Shown here: in pieces, positions 17,505 through 27,349 of the stretch
How the letters are laid out: each line of letters opens with the position of its first letter
Position numbering within the stretch: the stretch's first letter is position 1
Source of the DNA: Zunongwangia mangrovi
GTDB taxonomy: Bacteria; Bacteroidota; Bacteroidia; Flavobacteriales; Flavobacteriaceae
DNA length: 64,000 nucleotides
Direction: 5' to 3'
Assembly: GCF_900112105.1 (NCBI RefSeq)
Contig: NZ_FOKV01000005.1
Location: 124,001-188,000 of the forward strand
Position numbers and translations under genes: made by a program
Notes under the pieces: generated by a model
What the model was told of the DNA's origin: nothing
The model's database searches: none
The model's input: the letters and a program-made list of their open reading frames with translations, nothing else

Positions 17505-19283
17505 TTACATTCTATCAGGAACCTGGATTCCTAATAACCTAAACGAACTTTTAATGATATTCGCCACCACTTTAGAGAGTTGTGTTCTTAATTGTCTTTC
17601 CATATCCTTTTCAGCTCCCAAAATCGAGACATTTTGATAAAATGAATTAAATTCTTTTACCAAATCGTAAGTATAATTAGCAATTAGCGCCGGACTATGA
17701 TTTTCTGCAGCTAACTGAATAGTTTCTGGATATAGCTGAATTTGCTTGATCAGCTCTTTTTCTTTATCCTGAAGTTCGTACTCGCTTACCAGCTGAGATT
17801 CGTACTCGAAATCGGCTTTTCTTAAGATCGACTGAATTCTGGCGTGTGTATATTGAATAAACGGACCAGTATTTCCTTGAAAATCTACAGATTCTTCAGG
17901 ATTAAACAAGATTCGTTTTTTAGGATCTACTTTTAAAATATAATATTTAAGCGCTCCCAAACCGATCATTTGGTAAAGCTCTTCTTTATCTTCTTCACTT
18001 AAACCATCTAATTTTCCTAATTCTTCAGAAATTGTTCTGGCAGTTTCGGTCATTTCCTGGATTAGATCATCGGCATCAACCACAGTTCCTTCCCTACTTT
18101 TCATTTTTCCGCTTGGAAGATCTACCATTCCGTAGCTTAAATGATATAGATATTCTGCCCAGGCAAAACCTAACTTTTTCAGAATTAAGAATAGAACTTT
18201 AAAATGATAATCCTGCTCGTTACCAACAGTGTAAACCATTCCGTTAATCGCAAAATCTTCAACTCGCTGAATTGCGGTACCAATATCCTGCGTCATATAT
18301 ACCGCAGTACCATCACTACGCAAAACGATCTTTTCATCTAAACCTTCATCGGTTAGATCGATCCAAACGCTACCGTCTTCTTTTCTATAAAAAACACCGT
18401 TTTCTAAACCTTTGTTCACCACATCTTTTCCTAAAAGATACGTGTCACTCTCGTAATAATTCTTATCGAAATCTACGCCAAGGGCTTTATAAGTTTCTTC
18501 GAAACCATCGTAAACCCATTGGTTCATGGTTTTCCAAAGTTCTACAACCTCTTTAGCACCAGCTTCCCATTTACGAAGCATTTCTTTAGCCTCTAATAAA
18601 ATGGGCGCTTCAGCTTTTGCTTCCTTTTCGGTTTTACCTTCAGCAATTAACTGTTCTATTTCCTTTTTATATTCCTGATCGAACTTCACATAATAATTCC
18701 CAACCAGTTTATCTCCTTTTAATCCGGTAGAATCTGGTGTTTCACCGTTTCCAAAACGTTGCCAGGCCAGCATCGATTTACAGATATGGATTCCGCGGTC
18801 GTTAATGATCTGTGTTTTATAGACTTCATTTCCTGCAGCTTCTAAGATTTCAGCAACCGAAAATCCTAATAAATTATTACGAATATGGCCAAGATGAAGT
18901 GGTTTATTGGTGTTTGGCGAAGAATATTCTACCATGATCTTTCTGGCATCTTTTACATCTTTCACAAAACCAAATTCAGGATCGTTTTTGATCTCATTGA
19001 AAAAATCGAGGTAATACGCATCATTTAAGACGATATTCAAGAAACCTTTTACCACATTAAAACGGTTTACAATAGTTACGTGTTCCTGCAGGTAATTTCC
19101 TATTTCTTCACCTAGTTTTACAGGATTTGTTTTTACCTGTCTTAACATTGGGAAACAAACAACGGTAATATCGCCTTCAAAATCCTTTCTTGTTGGCTGA
19201 AACTCTACCGTTTCCAGAGTTACATCGTAAATATTTTGCACTGCGTCTTTTACGTATGCAGTTAGCATTTCCTGAATATTCAT
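17505..19283 (-). CDS. argS: Arginyl-tRNA synthetase
   Basis: A 592-residue class I synthetase charging tRNA-Arg. The N-terminal Add1-like domain (1-110) binds the tRNA elbow. The HIGH motif appears as PNTNKPLHLGHIRNN, and the KMSKS loop is the degenerate form GKMKSREGT usual for this enzyme. The C-terminal DALR anticodon-binding domain ends with SFRLLGIQVPDRM. I chose the ATG at 19283 (MNIQEMLTAYV), where homologues start; an in-frame ATG seven codons earlier (19304) is also possible. Confidence 0.94.
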   Translation of the reverse strand: MNIQEMLTAYVKDAVQNIYDVTLETVEFQPTRKDFEGDITVVCFPMLRQVKTNPVKLGEEIGNYLQEHVTIVNRFNVVKGFLNIVLNDAYYLDFFNEIKNDPEFGFVKDVKDARKIMVEYSSPNTNKPLHLGHIRNNLLGFSVAEILEAAGNEVYKTQIINDRGIHICKSMLAWQRFGNGETPDSTGLKGDKLVGNYYVKFDQEYKKEIEQLIAEGKTEKEAKAEAPILLEAKEMLRKWEAGAKEVVELWKTMNQWVYDGFEETYKALGVDFDKNYYESDTYLLGKDVVNKGLENGVFYRKEDGSVWIDLTDEGLDEKIVLRSDGTAVYMTQDIGTAIQRVEDFAINGMVYTVGNEQDYHFKVLFLILKKLGFAWAEYLYHLSYGMVDLPSGKMKSREGTVVDADDLIQEMTETARTISEELGKLDGLSEEDKEELYQMIGLGALKYYILKVDPKKRILFNPEESVDFQGNTGPFIQYTHARIQSILRKADFEYESQLVSEYELQDKEKELIKQIQLYPETIQLAAENHSPALIANYTYDLVKEFNSFYQNVSILGAEKDMERQLRTQLSKVVANIIKSSFRLLGIQVPDRM

Positions 19284-19423
19284 TATATCATGTTTTTCAC
19301 TCACTACGTGAGATTAAAATTTTAAGCCTGAAAATTTCAATATCCATTTCAATTAGAAATATCGAAATTTTATACATTCCTGTAACACCAAAATCGCAAT
19401 AAAGGTAGTGTACAAAGACGCTG

Positions 19424-19431
19424 CAAAGATA
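19424..19431 (-). promoter_or_regulatory. -7 promoter box of argS
   Basis: On the minus strand TATCTTTG matches TAnnTTTG exactly and is followed by CAGCG. It would give argS a leader of roughly 130 bases. No TTG stands at the ideal -33 spacing. Confidence 0.45.
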
Positions 19432-19539
19432 ACAGAAATTGAACTTTAAGCTAAAGCTTGCTTTGTAAATCCTTATATTTTGATCAATCACCACAGAATA
19501 GTCACTAACTCCCGGAAGTTTCTTATCTTAAAAAAAAAA

Positions 19540-19965
19540 ATGCTACTGAATGTTTCTTATAATAATCCAGACATTAAAGAGAAGATCGATCGTGAAGTTG
19601 GTAAAACCCTAACTCTTGTAGATCGATTTAAATTGAAAGGTAGTGGATCGCCCCGCTTAATAATCACCACGGTAAGTATCGATATTCATAATTTGCTAAT
19701 CTTAGATAACAACCGTAATACCTGCAATATCGAAATTAGACCTAACGGAATTATTGTAAGGTTTCGGTCTATTTTAGAAACTTATGCTTTGGTGATTCCG
19801 TTTTGGAAACTCAAAATCTACAAAGGTAAAGCTGAAGAGTACTCGATCTATCGCGATCATTATTTTATCAAAGTGGAAGCAAAAGACGAAAACGTACATA
19901 AATTCTTTAAAAAATTGATATCCTATAAAGATGATAATACCCCTACTCGTATTGATGATCTATAA
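19540..19965 (+). CDS. Conserved hypothetical protein
   Basis: A 141-residue soluble protein without signal peptide or membrane segment, starting MLLNVSYNNPDIKEKIDREV. It alternates short beta-like stretches (LIITTVSIDIHNLLIL, CNIEIRPNGIIVRFRSILET) and ends in a helix plus a charged tail. I recognise it only as a flavobacterial protein of unknown function. The start was placed at 19540 because it directly follows an 11-base A-run, a good initiation context in this phylum; the frame is open 20 codons further upstream, including an ATG at 19480. Confidence 0.7.
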   Translation: MLLNVSYNNPDIKEKIDREVGKTLTLVDRFKLKGSGSPRLIITTVSIDIHNLLILDNNRNTCNIEIRPNGIIVRFRSILETYALVIPFWKLKIYKGKAEEYSIYRDHYFIKVEAKDENVHKFFKKLISYKDDNTPTRIDDL

Positions 19966-20146
19966 GCTAGATTGAAATAATGCTAAGACGGCTAATTGAT
20001 AATTGTTTATTGTTTATTGTATACTGATTATTGTCTCTTGAGACTCGCTTAACATTGCACCTCTAAACATCGATTTTTGATAATCTAAGGCTAATTTTTA
20101 TTTAATTCTTAGCTATTGATCTTAGCGCATATTTGCCGAAAAAATT

Positions 20147-20782
20147 ATGGATCTATTTATCTATGTTTTTGCGGCATTATTTTCAGTCATCAATCCGCTT
20201 GGCACAATTCCTATTTTTGTAGGATTAACTACAGAAGATTCCGCAAAAGAGCGTTCCAGGACTTCACTGCTTACAGCAACTAATATTTTTGTAATTCTTA
20301 CGATCTGCTTTTTTACCGGCAGGTATATTTTACAATTTTTCGGGATAAGTATTGAATCTTTGCGTATCGCCGGCGGTTTAATAATCGTAACTTCTGGATT
20401 TGCGTTGCTTACCGGGTCGTTTTCTAAACACAAAGGAATGAATGAACGTGTGAAAGATGATGCGCACCAACGTGAAGGTATTTCTTTAACCCCGCTTGCA
20501 ATCCCAATGCTTGCCGGGCCGGGCTCGATTTCTCTTTTAATAGGAATGTATGAGGACTACAGTTTAACCTCAGAAAAACTGATCACGATTTTAGCGATTT
20601 TCGCAGTTTGTCTTTCAACTTTTTTAATGCTGAAAAGTGCGCATTATATTGCGAAATTTCTGGGCGCTTCAGGAATAAACGCGATTTCAAGAATTATAGG
20701 ATTTATTGTAATTGCGATTGGGATAGAATATATAAGCTCTTCAGTAATGACGGTTCTGGGAATTACCTTCAGCAATAATTAA
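20147..20782 (+). CDS. MarC-family integral membrane protein
   Basis: A 211-residue protein with six hydrophobic segments. MarC/UPF0056 signatures are FSVINPLGTIPIFVGLT in helix 1, RIAGGLIIVTSGFALLTG in the middle and LAIPMLAGPGSISLLIGMY at the start of the second half. The family was once linked to multiple antibiotic resistance, but its transport role is unproven. It converges with the two-helix membrane gene that ends six bases away. Confidence 0.88.
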   Translation: MDLFIYVFAALFSVINPLGTIPIFVGLTTEDSAKERSRTSLLTATNIFVILTICFFTGRYILQFFGISIESLRIAGGLIIVTSGFALLTGSFSKHKGMNERVKDDAHQREGISLTPLAIPMLAGPGSISLLIGMYEDYSLTSEKLITILAIFAVCLSTFLMLKSAHYIAKFLGASGINAISRIIGFIVIAIGIEYISSSVMTVLGITFSNN

Positions 20783-20788
20783 TTTTGT

Positions 20789-20992
20789 TTAACGCTTCCC
20801 AAAAGCCAGACCGGCAATAAGCGCTAGCAAACCAAATCCCATCATCGCATAAGACTGCGTGTTATCACCTTGAGCTTCAACTGTAATTGGGCCGGCTTCT
20901 AAAGAAACTTCCGGAGAAATTAAGGTATATAAACCATATCCCACCAATCCTATCCCAATAACTAAAAGTGAGATTTTCAGGACGTTATTCAT
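20789..20992 (-). CDS. Small two-helix membrane protein
   Basis: A 67-residue protein with two membrane helices, about 5-25 (ISLLVIGIGLVGYGLYTLI) and 48-64 (YAMMGFGLLALIAGLAF), joined by an acidic periplasmic loop of about 22 residues. It looks like a small flavobacterial membrane protein of unknown function. Intact composition and a normal ATG support a real gene. No domain is recognised. Confidence 0.65.
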   Translation of the reverse strand: MNNVLKISLLVIGIGLVGYGLYTLISPEVSLEAGPITVEAQGDNTQSYAMMGFGLLALIAGLAFGKR

Positions 20993-21076
20993 TTTATAAA
21001 GTTTTATTAATCCTACGGGAAGGTAGTAATTAAAATACTAATTTGAGGAGATTAATTTTAAAAGAATACTTGATCT

Positions 21077-22522
21077 ATGCGAATTTTACTTACCGGTGCT
21101 AATGGTTACATAGGAATGCGATTGCTGCCTGAACTTATTGAACAGGGACATGAAGTAATTTGCGCCGTTCGCAATAAGAACAGGTTTTCCAGCAAAGAAC
21201 TTATCAACCAGGTAGAGATCGTTGAAATTGATTTTTTAGAAGATTCAGAAACTCCTGAAAAAATCAAGAATATCGATATTGCTTATTATCTTATCCATTC
21301 GATGAGTGGGAATACCAAAGATTTTGACAGCCAGGAAGCTGAAGCTGCCAAAAACTTTAATAAACTTATGAGCCAAACCAGCGTTAAACAGGTAATTTAC
21401 CTAAGCGGAATGGTGAACCAGGATAAGCTTTCCAAGCATTTAAAATCTCGTAAGGCGGTTGAAGACATACTCTATAAAGGTGATTTTCATCTTACTGTTT
21501 TACGTGCTGCCATTATTGTAGGTTCTGGAAGTTCTTCTTTCGAAATTATTAGAGATCTATGTGAAAAGTTACCGGTAATGGTAACTCCGCAATGGGTTCG
21601 CACCAAATGCCAGCCAACAGCAATCAGAGATGTTATTAAGTTTTTAACGGGAGTGATTGGTCACGAAGAATGTTATGATCAATCATTTGATATTGGCGGT
21701 CCCGATATTTTGACCTATCAGGAAATGATGGAGAAATATGCTGAAGTACGCGGACTTAAAATCTGGATATTAAGCGTACCGGTAATGTCTCCAAAACTCT
21801 CGTCTTACTGGCTATATTTTGTAACCTCAACATCTTACAAGCTAGCGCAAAACCTTGTGGATAGCATGGAGGTTGAAGTTATTGCTCGTGATGATAAGTT
21901 GGCAAGAATCTTAAATATTGAGACTATTTCTTATAAAGAAGCGATTGAAATGGCCTTTTATAAAATTGAACAAAATCAGGTAATTTCAAGCTGGAAAGAT
22001 TCATTAAGTAGTGGCCGATTTAAAAAAGAACTTAACAAATACATTAAAGTTCCTACCTATGGCTGTCTTTTAGACAAGCAACAAAAGAAAACCGATAATC
22101 CTGAAGAGGCTTTGAAACGAATTTGGTCCATAGGCGGATTAAATGGCTGGTATTACGGAAACTGGCTTTGGAAAATTAGAGGCTACCTGGATAAAGTTGC
22201 AGGCGGAGTAGGTTTGCGCCGCGGTCGTACACACCCTACAGAACTCGCTCCCGGAGATTCTTTAGATTTTTGGCGAGTTCTTTTAGCCGATAAAGAAGAA
22301 AAGCGATTACTCCTTTTTGCTGAAATGAAAGTTCCCGGTGAAGCCTGGTTAGAATTTTGTATCGATGAAGACAACATAATTCACCAAACTGCGACTTTTA
22401 GACCTAAAGGTTTGCTGGGAAGAATGTACTGGTATTCGATGTATCCATTTCATTATTTTATCTTTGATGGAATGATCACGAAGATCGCTAATGCCAAATC
22501 TGAAAAACAACTCGCAGATTAA
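21077..22522 (+). CDS. SDR-family NAD(P)-binding protein with C-terminal DUF2867 domain
   Basis: A 481-residue two-domain protein. Residues 1-300 form an atypical/extended short-chain dehydrogenase domain with the nucleotide loop TGANGYIGMRLLPEL and a YLIHSMSG block. From about 330 a DUF2867 domain follows (IWSIGGLNGWYYGNWLWKIR, later DSLDFWRVL and GLLGRMYWYSMYPFHYFIFD). Substrate and reaction are not known for this fusion. Its 3' end overlaps the BCCT transporter gene by 32 bases, so the two are probably cotranscribed. Confidence 0.85.
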   Translation: MRILLTGANGYIGMRLLPELIEQGHEVICAVRNKNRFSSKELINQVEIVEIDFLEDSETPEKIKNIDIAYYLIHSMSGNTKDFDSQEAEAAKNFNKLMSQTSVKQVIYLSGMVNQDKLSKHLKSRKAVEDILYKGDFHLTVLRAAIIVGSGSSSFEIIRDLCEKLPVMVTPQWVRTKCQPTAIRDVIKFLTGVIGHEECYDQSFDIGGPDILTYQEMMEKYAEVRGLKIWILSVPVMSPKLSSYWLYFVTSTSYKLAQNLVDSMEVEVIARDDKLARILNIETISYKEAIEMAFYKIEQNQVISSWKDSLSSGRFKKELNKYIKVPTYGCLLDKQQKKTDNPEEALKRIWSIGGLNGWYYGNWLWKIRGYLDKVAGGVGLRRGRTHPTELAPGDSLDFWRVLLADKEEKRLLLFAEMKVPGEAWLEFCIDEDNIIHQTATFRPKGLLGRMYWYSMYPFHYFIFDGMITKIANAKSEKQLAD

Positions 22523-24014
22523 CTTTAAAAAGTTTAATACCGAAATCAAAAACAATCCGCTGTTTTACTGCGCCGGGTTGATATTGTTTATTTTTTCGGT
22601 ATTTATTTTTTCTTTTACTGCGGAATTTTACTCATTTATAGACACTGCTTCGATTTGGGTGCGAGAATTTTTTGGTGAATTTTATTTATGGCTGGGATTA
22701 GCTTGCGTGCTTTTTCTTTTACTAATAGCTTTTTCTAAATACGGAAGAATCCGTTTAGGGAATTCTCCACCGCAATTCGACCGACTTTCATGGATCGCGA
22801 TGCTTTACAGCGCAGGTATGGGCGCAGGGATTTTACTGCGGGCGGTACAGGAACCGGTTTATATGTATCAAAATCCGCCTTTAAAAACTGGTTATCCTAA
22901 TGATATTATTGCTTTAGAATTTACTTTCTATCAATGGGGATTTACAGCCTGGGCGTTCTATGGGATATTCGCTCTTTTTATTGGCTATTCTTTATTTGTT
23001 CGAAAAAACAATATTCTACTCGGCAGCAGTTTACCTCAGCTTAAAAAACTAAAAGGAATTCCACAAAGCATCGATCTTTTAACGATTTTGACCACAGTTT
23101 TTGGTTTGGTTGCTGCTATTGGACTTGGAACTACGCAAATAGAAGGTGGTATTAGTCATCTTACCACAAAAAATCCGGGAACACTTTGGATCGTCATTGC
23201 GTTGGTTTTTCTAATCTGTTTACTTGCATTTTTTTCAGCTTACGCGGGAGTAGAAAAAGGAATTAAGCGAATTTCTAACTGGAATATTTATATTACCATC
23301 GCATTATTGATCTTTATTTTCCTACAAGCCGATATTGTTGAAATTTTAGAGCAATTTTTAACGGCAACCTGGTATTACATCAAAGACTTTTTTCAGCTAA
23401 GTTTAGCTATTGGCGATTTTAATCCCGGAAAACAATTTTTAACCGACTGGACCTATTATTACTGGGCATTTTGGTTGGCTTGGGCACCCTTCACCGGAAT
23501 TTTTATTGCAAGGATTTCACAAGGTCGTACCATACGCGAGATGATATTGGGCGTTTTAATCTTGCCTTCTTTAGGTAGTTTTTTATGGTTTAGTGTTTTT
23601 GGTGGCTCTTCATTTCATCTTATTGAAAGTATGCCGAGTTACGATGGAGAGTTTAGCAACGTGTTTACTTCAATCTTTAAATTTTTTGAGGCTTTTCCGC
23701 TTTCTAATATTACAAATATCGTAACCGTGTTATTGCTGATAAGTTTTTTGGTGACCTCAGTAGATTCGGCTATTTACGTGTTGAGTATGTTTAGCGATAA
23801 AGGCAATGAAAATCCCAATAAAAAATACCGCCTGATTTGGGCGGTATTGATACTTATTTTTTCTGAAGCTATCATTCTTTTGGGAAATGTAAAACCAGAA
23901 AGTGACGTTTTAGACGCCATGCAAAAATTCCTGATTATTGGTTCACTCCCCTTTGCCATTTTCACAGCAATAATGATGCTTCTATTTGTTATCGAAAATC
24001 GAAAGAAATATTAG
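22491..24014 (+). CDS. BCCT-family betaine/choline/carnitine-type transporter
   Basis: A 507-residue membrane protein with 12 predicted helices. The family signatures are MLYSAGMGAGILLRAVQEP in helix 3 and YYWAFWLAWAPFTGIFIARI with the conserved Trp-rich segment of helix 8. BCCT proteins import trimethylammonium compounds such as glycine betaine for osmoprotection or catabolism; the exact substrate is unknown. The start overlaps the SDR/DUF2867 gene by 32 bases; a later Met would shorten the N-terminus. Its TAG stop overlaps the stop of ctlX on the other strand. Confidence 0.85.
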   Translation: MPNLKNNSQINFKKFNTEIKNNPLFYCAGLILFIFSVFIFSFTAEFYSFIDTASIWVREFFGEFYLWLGLACVLFLLLIAFSKYGRIRLGNSPPQFDRLSWIAMLYSAGMGAGILLRAVQEPVYMYQNPPLKTGYPNDIIALEFTFYQWGFTAWAFYGIFALFIGYSLFVRKNNILLGSSLPQLKKLKGIPQSIDLLTILTTVFGLVAAIGLGTTQIEGGISHLTTKNPGTLWIVIALVFLICLLAFFSAYAGVEKGIKRISNWNIYITIALLIFIFLQADIVEILEQFLTATWYYIKDFFQLSLAIGDFNPGKQFLTDWTYYYWAFWLAWAPFTGIFIARISQGRTIREMILGVLILPSLGSFLWFSVFGGSSFHLIESMPSYDGEFSNVFTSIFKFFEAFPLSNITNIVTVLLLISFLVTSVDSAIYVLSMFSDKGNENPNKKYRLIWAVLILIFSEAIILLGNVKPESDVLDAMQKFLIIGSLPFAIFTAIMMLLFVIENRKKY

Positions 24015-24937
24015 GCTTTTGGCAAGAAAACTTCAGCAAGCATACATCTTGCACTACCGCCGCCACAGGTTTCAATCACATTAAGATCGCTACTTAATAT
24101 TTCTGAATACTTTTCAATTTTGGCCACCTGATCTGGTGTTAAACTTTGGTGAGCACGCTCACTCATCACTAAATACTTTTTATCAAAAGCACCACGAACC
24201 TGAAGCATATTCCCTGCGAATTGATGCATTTGCTCCTCAGAAATAACTATTAATTCTTTATGATCCTGCTTTAAATGTTTCAGCACATTCTTACGCTCTT
24301 TTGCATCATCTATGGTGTCTAGACAAATTACAGCAAACTCTTCAGCAACACACATCATCACGTTAGTGTGATAAATTTGCTTTCGCTTCCCTTGTACTGT
24401 TTGGTACGCATTAAAGATTACCGGAGTATATTCAAAATCTTCACAAAATTCGATCAAAAGATCTTCATCAGCTCTTGGTGATAATGCACAATAAGCTTTT
24501 TCGTTTTCACGATCTAAGATCAAGCTACCAGTTCCTTCAAGAAAAATATCATCATCTTCTGCAGAAGTATAATCGACGATATTGGTGATTTTAAAGCCTT
24601 CTTCTTCAAGATTCGCAAAATAATCTAATCGACGCTCTTTTCGTCGGTTTTCAGCAAACATAGGATACAATGCGATCTCTCCGTTTTCGTGAAAAGACAC
24701 CCAATTATTAGGGAAAATCGAATCTGGCGTATTGTCCTTAGCAACGTCATCTACAACAACAACCTTTACTCCTACACTTTTCAGTTTAGTTACAAAAGCA
24801 TCAAACTCGGCCTGTGCTTCTTGATTGACATCTTTCCCTTTTAAGTTTTTCTGAAAATAATTATTTACCGCAGTCTCTTCATTCATTCTAAAAGCTACTG
24901 GACGCACCATTAAAACGGTATCTGTAATCTGTTTCAT
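24011..24937 (-). CDS. ctlX: Guanidine-group-modifying hydrolase, CtlX type
   Basis: A 308-residue member of the amidinotransferase/deiminase superfamily resembling citrulline-utilisation hydrolase CtlX. Family residues are the Asn-rich substrate loop PDSIFPNNWVSFH, the acidic site FLEGTGSLILD, the catalytic His in QIYHTNVMM and the nucleophilic Cys in GGGSARCMLAE near the C-terminus. It follows a DDAH-like gene with one base between, so the two form an operon acting on arginine, citrulline or methylated arginine. The reaction is inferred from the family. Confidence 0.85.
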   Translation of the reverse strand: MKQITDTVLMVRPVAFRMNEETAVNNYFQKNLKGKDVNQEAQAEFDAFVTKLKSVGVKVVVVDDVAKDNTPDSIFPNNWVSFHENGEIALYPMFAENRRKERRLDYFANLEEEGFKITNIVDYTSAEDDDIFLEGTGSLILDRENEKAYCALSPRADEDLLIEFCEDFEYTPVIFNAYQTVQGKRKQIYHTNVMMCVAEEFAVICLDTIDDAKERKNVLKHLKQDHKELIVISEEQMHQFAGNMLQVRGAFDKKYLVMSERAHQSLTPDQVAKIEKYSEILSSDLNVIETCGGGSARCMLAEVFLPKA

Positions 24938-24938
24938 T

Positions 24939-25850
24939 TTAATCTCTAATTAAGGGTAAAGTTGAACAACGCAATAGACCTTCCTGCTTTGCGATTTGGG
25001 AGTAAGGAACCTCTTCTACGGTAATTCCGTGAGATCGAAGCCAATCGTTTAGACGTATAAATTTTTCTTCGGAAATAACCACGTTTTCAGAAATAGAAAA
25101 TATGTTCGAATTCATATTATACATCTCATCTTTGGTAATTTCGAAGATATTTTTTTCTCCAAATAGATTAACCAGCCATTGATATTCTTTAGAATCCAAA
25201 AAGCCGCCTTTGTAGATAATTGCCTTGTCTTTTCCTACTGGCTGAAAACAGCAATCCAAATGCAGTGCATTTTCTTTTGGATCTACATTGCTTTTTTTAA
25301 GATTGAAAGAAACTACTTTTTTCTTCGGAAATAATTCCTGAAGTGCGTTTACAGCCTGTGTATTTGTTCTAGCCGTAATATAATCTGGATAATCATCTCC
25401 GCTATAAGTTCCTACCAAAATGTAATCGCCAAAAGGCATTACATCACCTCCTTCGATATGCGCCTCTTCTGGAAGTTTTACAATTTTCTCTGGAGCAATC
25501 TGGTCGATCACATGCTGAATTGCTTTAATCTCTTTTTCGCGATCTGGAAGAATGTTTGCTTTCACAAATTTATCTTCGATCACAAAAGCAATATCTCTGG
25601 TAAAAATCTGGTTATAATTTTCGATAATCTGAGGACGAAAAACTTCTACGTCATATTTCTTCAAAACATTCGCTACCGCTTCCATCTCTTTCACCATATC
25701 TTCTTCTTGCGGGTATGTACCAGCTTTAATATGTTCTATAGATTTTGGATCGTAAGCTTCGTCAAGTTCGGGCGCTCCACCGTTACTTTTAGCGGTACCT
25801 AAAACAACGGCTCTAAGCCTTGAAGTTTCGTTATTGATCTTTAAGTGCAT
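24939..25850 (-). CDS. Dimethylarginine dimethylaminohydrolase-like protein
   Basis: A 303-residue protein of the arginine deiminase/DDAH/amidinotransferase superfamily. Visible catalytic elements are HIEGGDVMPFG, the HLD block NALHLDCCFQPVG, and the C-terminal Cys in GLLRCSTLPLIRD. It probably hydrolyses the guanidine group of arginine or methylarginine to citrulline. I start at 25850 (MHLKINNETSRLRAVVLG); an in-frame ATG 12 codons earlier (25886) lies inside the citrate synthase terminator and encodes non-family residues. It is cotranscribed with ctlX. Confidence 0.85.
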   Translation of the reverse strand: MHLKINNETSRLRAVVLGTAKSNGGAPELDEAYDPKSIEHIKAGTYPQEEDMVKEMEAVANVLKKYDVEVFRPQIIENYNQIFTRDIAFVIEDKFVKANILPDREKEIKAIQHVIDQIAPEKIVKLPEEAHIEGGDVMPFGDYILVGTYSGDDYPDYITARTNTQAVNALQELFPKKKVVSFNLKKSNVDPKENALHLDCCFQPVGKDKAIIYKGGFLDSKEYQWLVNLFGEKNIFEITKDEMYNMNSNIFSISENVVISEEKFIRLNDWLRSHGITVEEVPYSQIAKQEGLLRCSTLPLIRD

Positions 25851-25874
25851 CACTAAAAATTTTTCCAAATATAG

Positions 25875-25904
25875 AAAAAGCCCCATTTAATAATGGAGCT
25901 TTTT
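25875..25904 (-). terminator. Intrinsic terminator of citrate synthase
   Basis: AAAAAGCCCCATT, loop TAAT, AATGGAGCTTTTT gives a 13-bp stem with one mismatch and a T-run in the minus direction. It lies 25 bases after the gltA stop at 25929. Confidence 0.88.
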
Positions 25905-25928
25905 AAATTATTTATAATTAAGCAAGGC

Positions 25929-27212
25929 TTATCTTTCGCCTACTGGTTTAAAATCTCTAAGATTTGCACCAACATAAATTTGGCGTGGTCTACCAATAGG
26001 TTCTTTCTTAAGTCTCATCTCTCTCCATTGAGCGATCCATCCAGGAAGACGACCTAAAGCAAACATTACTGTAAACATTTCTACTGGAATACCTAAAGCT
26101 CTGTAGATAATTCCTGAATAGAAATCTACGTTTGGATATAATTTTCTTTGTACGAAATAATCGTCTTCTAAAGCTTCTTTTTCTAAGCCTTTTGCGATAT
26201 CTAATACTGGATCTTCGATACCTAAACCTCCAAGAACTTCGTCTGCAGATTTCTTAATGATCTTAGCACGTGGATCGAAGTTTTTGTAAACGCGGTGTCC
26301 AAAGCCCATTAAACGGAAAGGATCTTCTTTATCCTTCGCTTTTTGCATGAATTTGTGGGTATCACCACCATCTTGCTTAATTCCTTCTAACATTTCAATC
26401 ACTGCCTGGTTTGCTCCACCATGAAGTGGTCCCCAAAGTGCTGAAATACCAGCAGAAATAGAAGCAAATAAACCTGCGTGAGAAGAACCTACCATTCTTA
26501 CAGTAGATGCTGAACAGTTTTGTTCGTGATCTGCATGAAGAATTAATAATTTATCTAAAGCATCGATCACAGATTGATCTACATTATATTTTTTACCTGG
26601 CTTTTCGAACATCATTTTATGTAGATTTTCTACATATCCTAATGAATCGTCACCGTAGTTTAATGGAAGACTATTTTTCTTTCTTAAAGTCCATGCTACA
26701 AGTACTGGGAATTTACCTAGTATCTTTACAATCGCTTTGTACATTTCTTCTTCAGAATCTACATTTACTGAAGATGGATTAAAAGCAATTAACGCACTCG
26801 TTAACGAAGAAAGAACGCCCATTGGATGCGCCGACTTTGGAAAACCATCCAAAATCTTTTTCATTTCTTCATCTACTTCAGACTCGTCTCTAATATCTGC
26901 AGAGAATTTATCTAATTGCTCTTTATTTGGCAATTCACCAAAGATCAAAAGATAAGCTACTTCAAGAAAATCTGCTTTTTCAGCAAGGTCTTCGATAGCA
27001 TAGCCTCTATACCTTAAGATCCCTTTTTCACCGTCTAAAAAAGTGATGGCACTCTCACAGCTTCCTGTGTTCTTGTAACCACGGTCTAAAGTTATCATTC
27101 CGGCTTCAGATCGAAGGGTTTTAATATTTATACCCAGTTCACCTTCGGTTCCCTCTGTTACTGGAAACTCATATTTTTTTCCCTGATATTCTAATATAGC
27201 TTTATCTGACAT
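25929..27212 (-). CDS. gltA: Citrate synthase
   Basis: A 427-residue type II (hexameric, Gram-negative type) citrate synthase that condenses acetyl-CoA and oxaloacetate. Catalytic residues lie in GPLHGGANQAVIEML (His) and FGHRVYKNFDPRA (His), with the conserved Asp in EDDYFVQRKLYPNVDFYSG. The N-terminal beta domain (AILEYQGKKYEFPVTEGTEG) is present. A near-consensus box TAAATTCG lies about 35 bases upstream with a TTG 20 bases further. The gene ends at a clear terminator and is not in an operon. Confidence 0.96.
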   Translation of the reverse strand: MSDKAILEYQGKKYEFPVTEGTEGELGINIKTLRSEAGMITLDRGYKNTGSCESAITFLDGEKGILRYRGYAIEDLAEKADFLEVAYLLIFGELPNKEQLDKFSADIRDESEVDEEMKKILDGFPKSAHPMGVLSSLTSALIAFNPSSVNVDSEEEMYKAIVKILGKFPVLVAWTLRKKNSLPLNYGDDSLGYVENLHKMMFEKPGKKYNVDQSVIDALDKLLILHADHEQNCSASTVRMVGSSHAGLFASISAGISALWGPLHGGANQAVIEMLEGIKQDGGDTHKFMQKAKDKEDPFRLMGFGHRVYKNFDPRAKIIKKSADEVLGGLGIEDPVLDIAKGLEKEALEDDYFVQRKLYPNVDFYSGIIYRALGIPVEMFTVMFALGRLPGWIAQWREMRLKKEPIGRPRQIYVGANLRDFKPVGER

Positions 27213-27349
27213 TGTATTGAATTACAAAATTTAAATTAATCGATTGCGAATTTAATAAAATCTAAGCTTATATTCAATTAAAACCAAGCTATTATGCTAT
27301 TATTAACAAGGGTTTCAAGAGATTTAGCTTATTTAAATATAAGAATCTT

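Noticed and set aside
25850-25886. 12-residue N-terminal extension of the DDAH-like protein.
   Set aside because: The upstream ATG lies in the citrate synthase terminator hairpin, and the family starts at MHLKINN.
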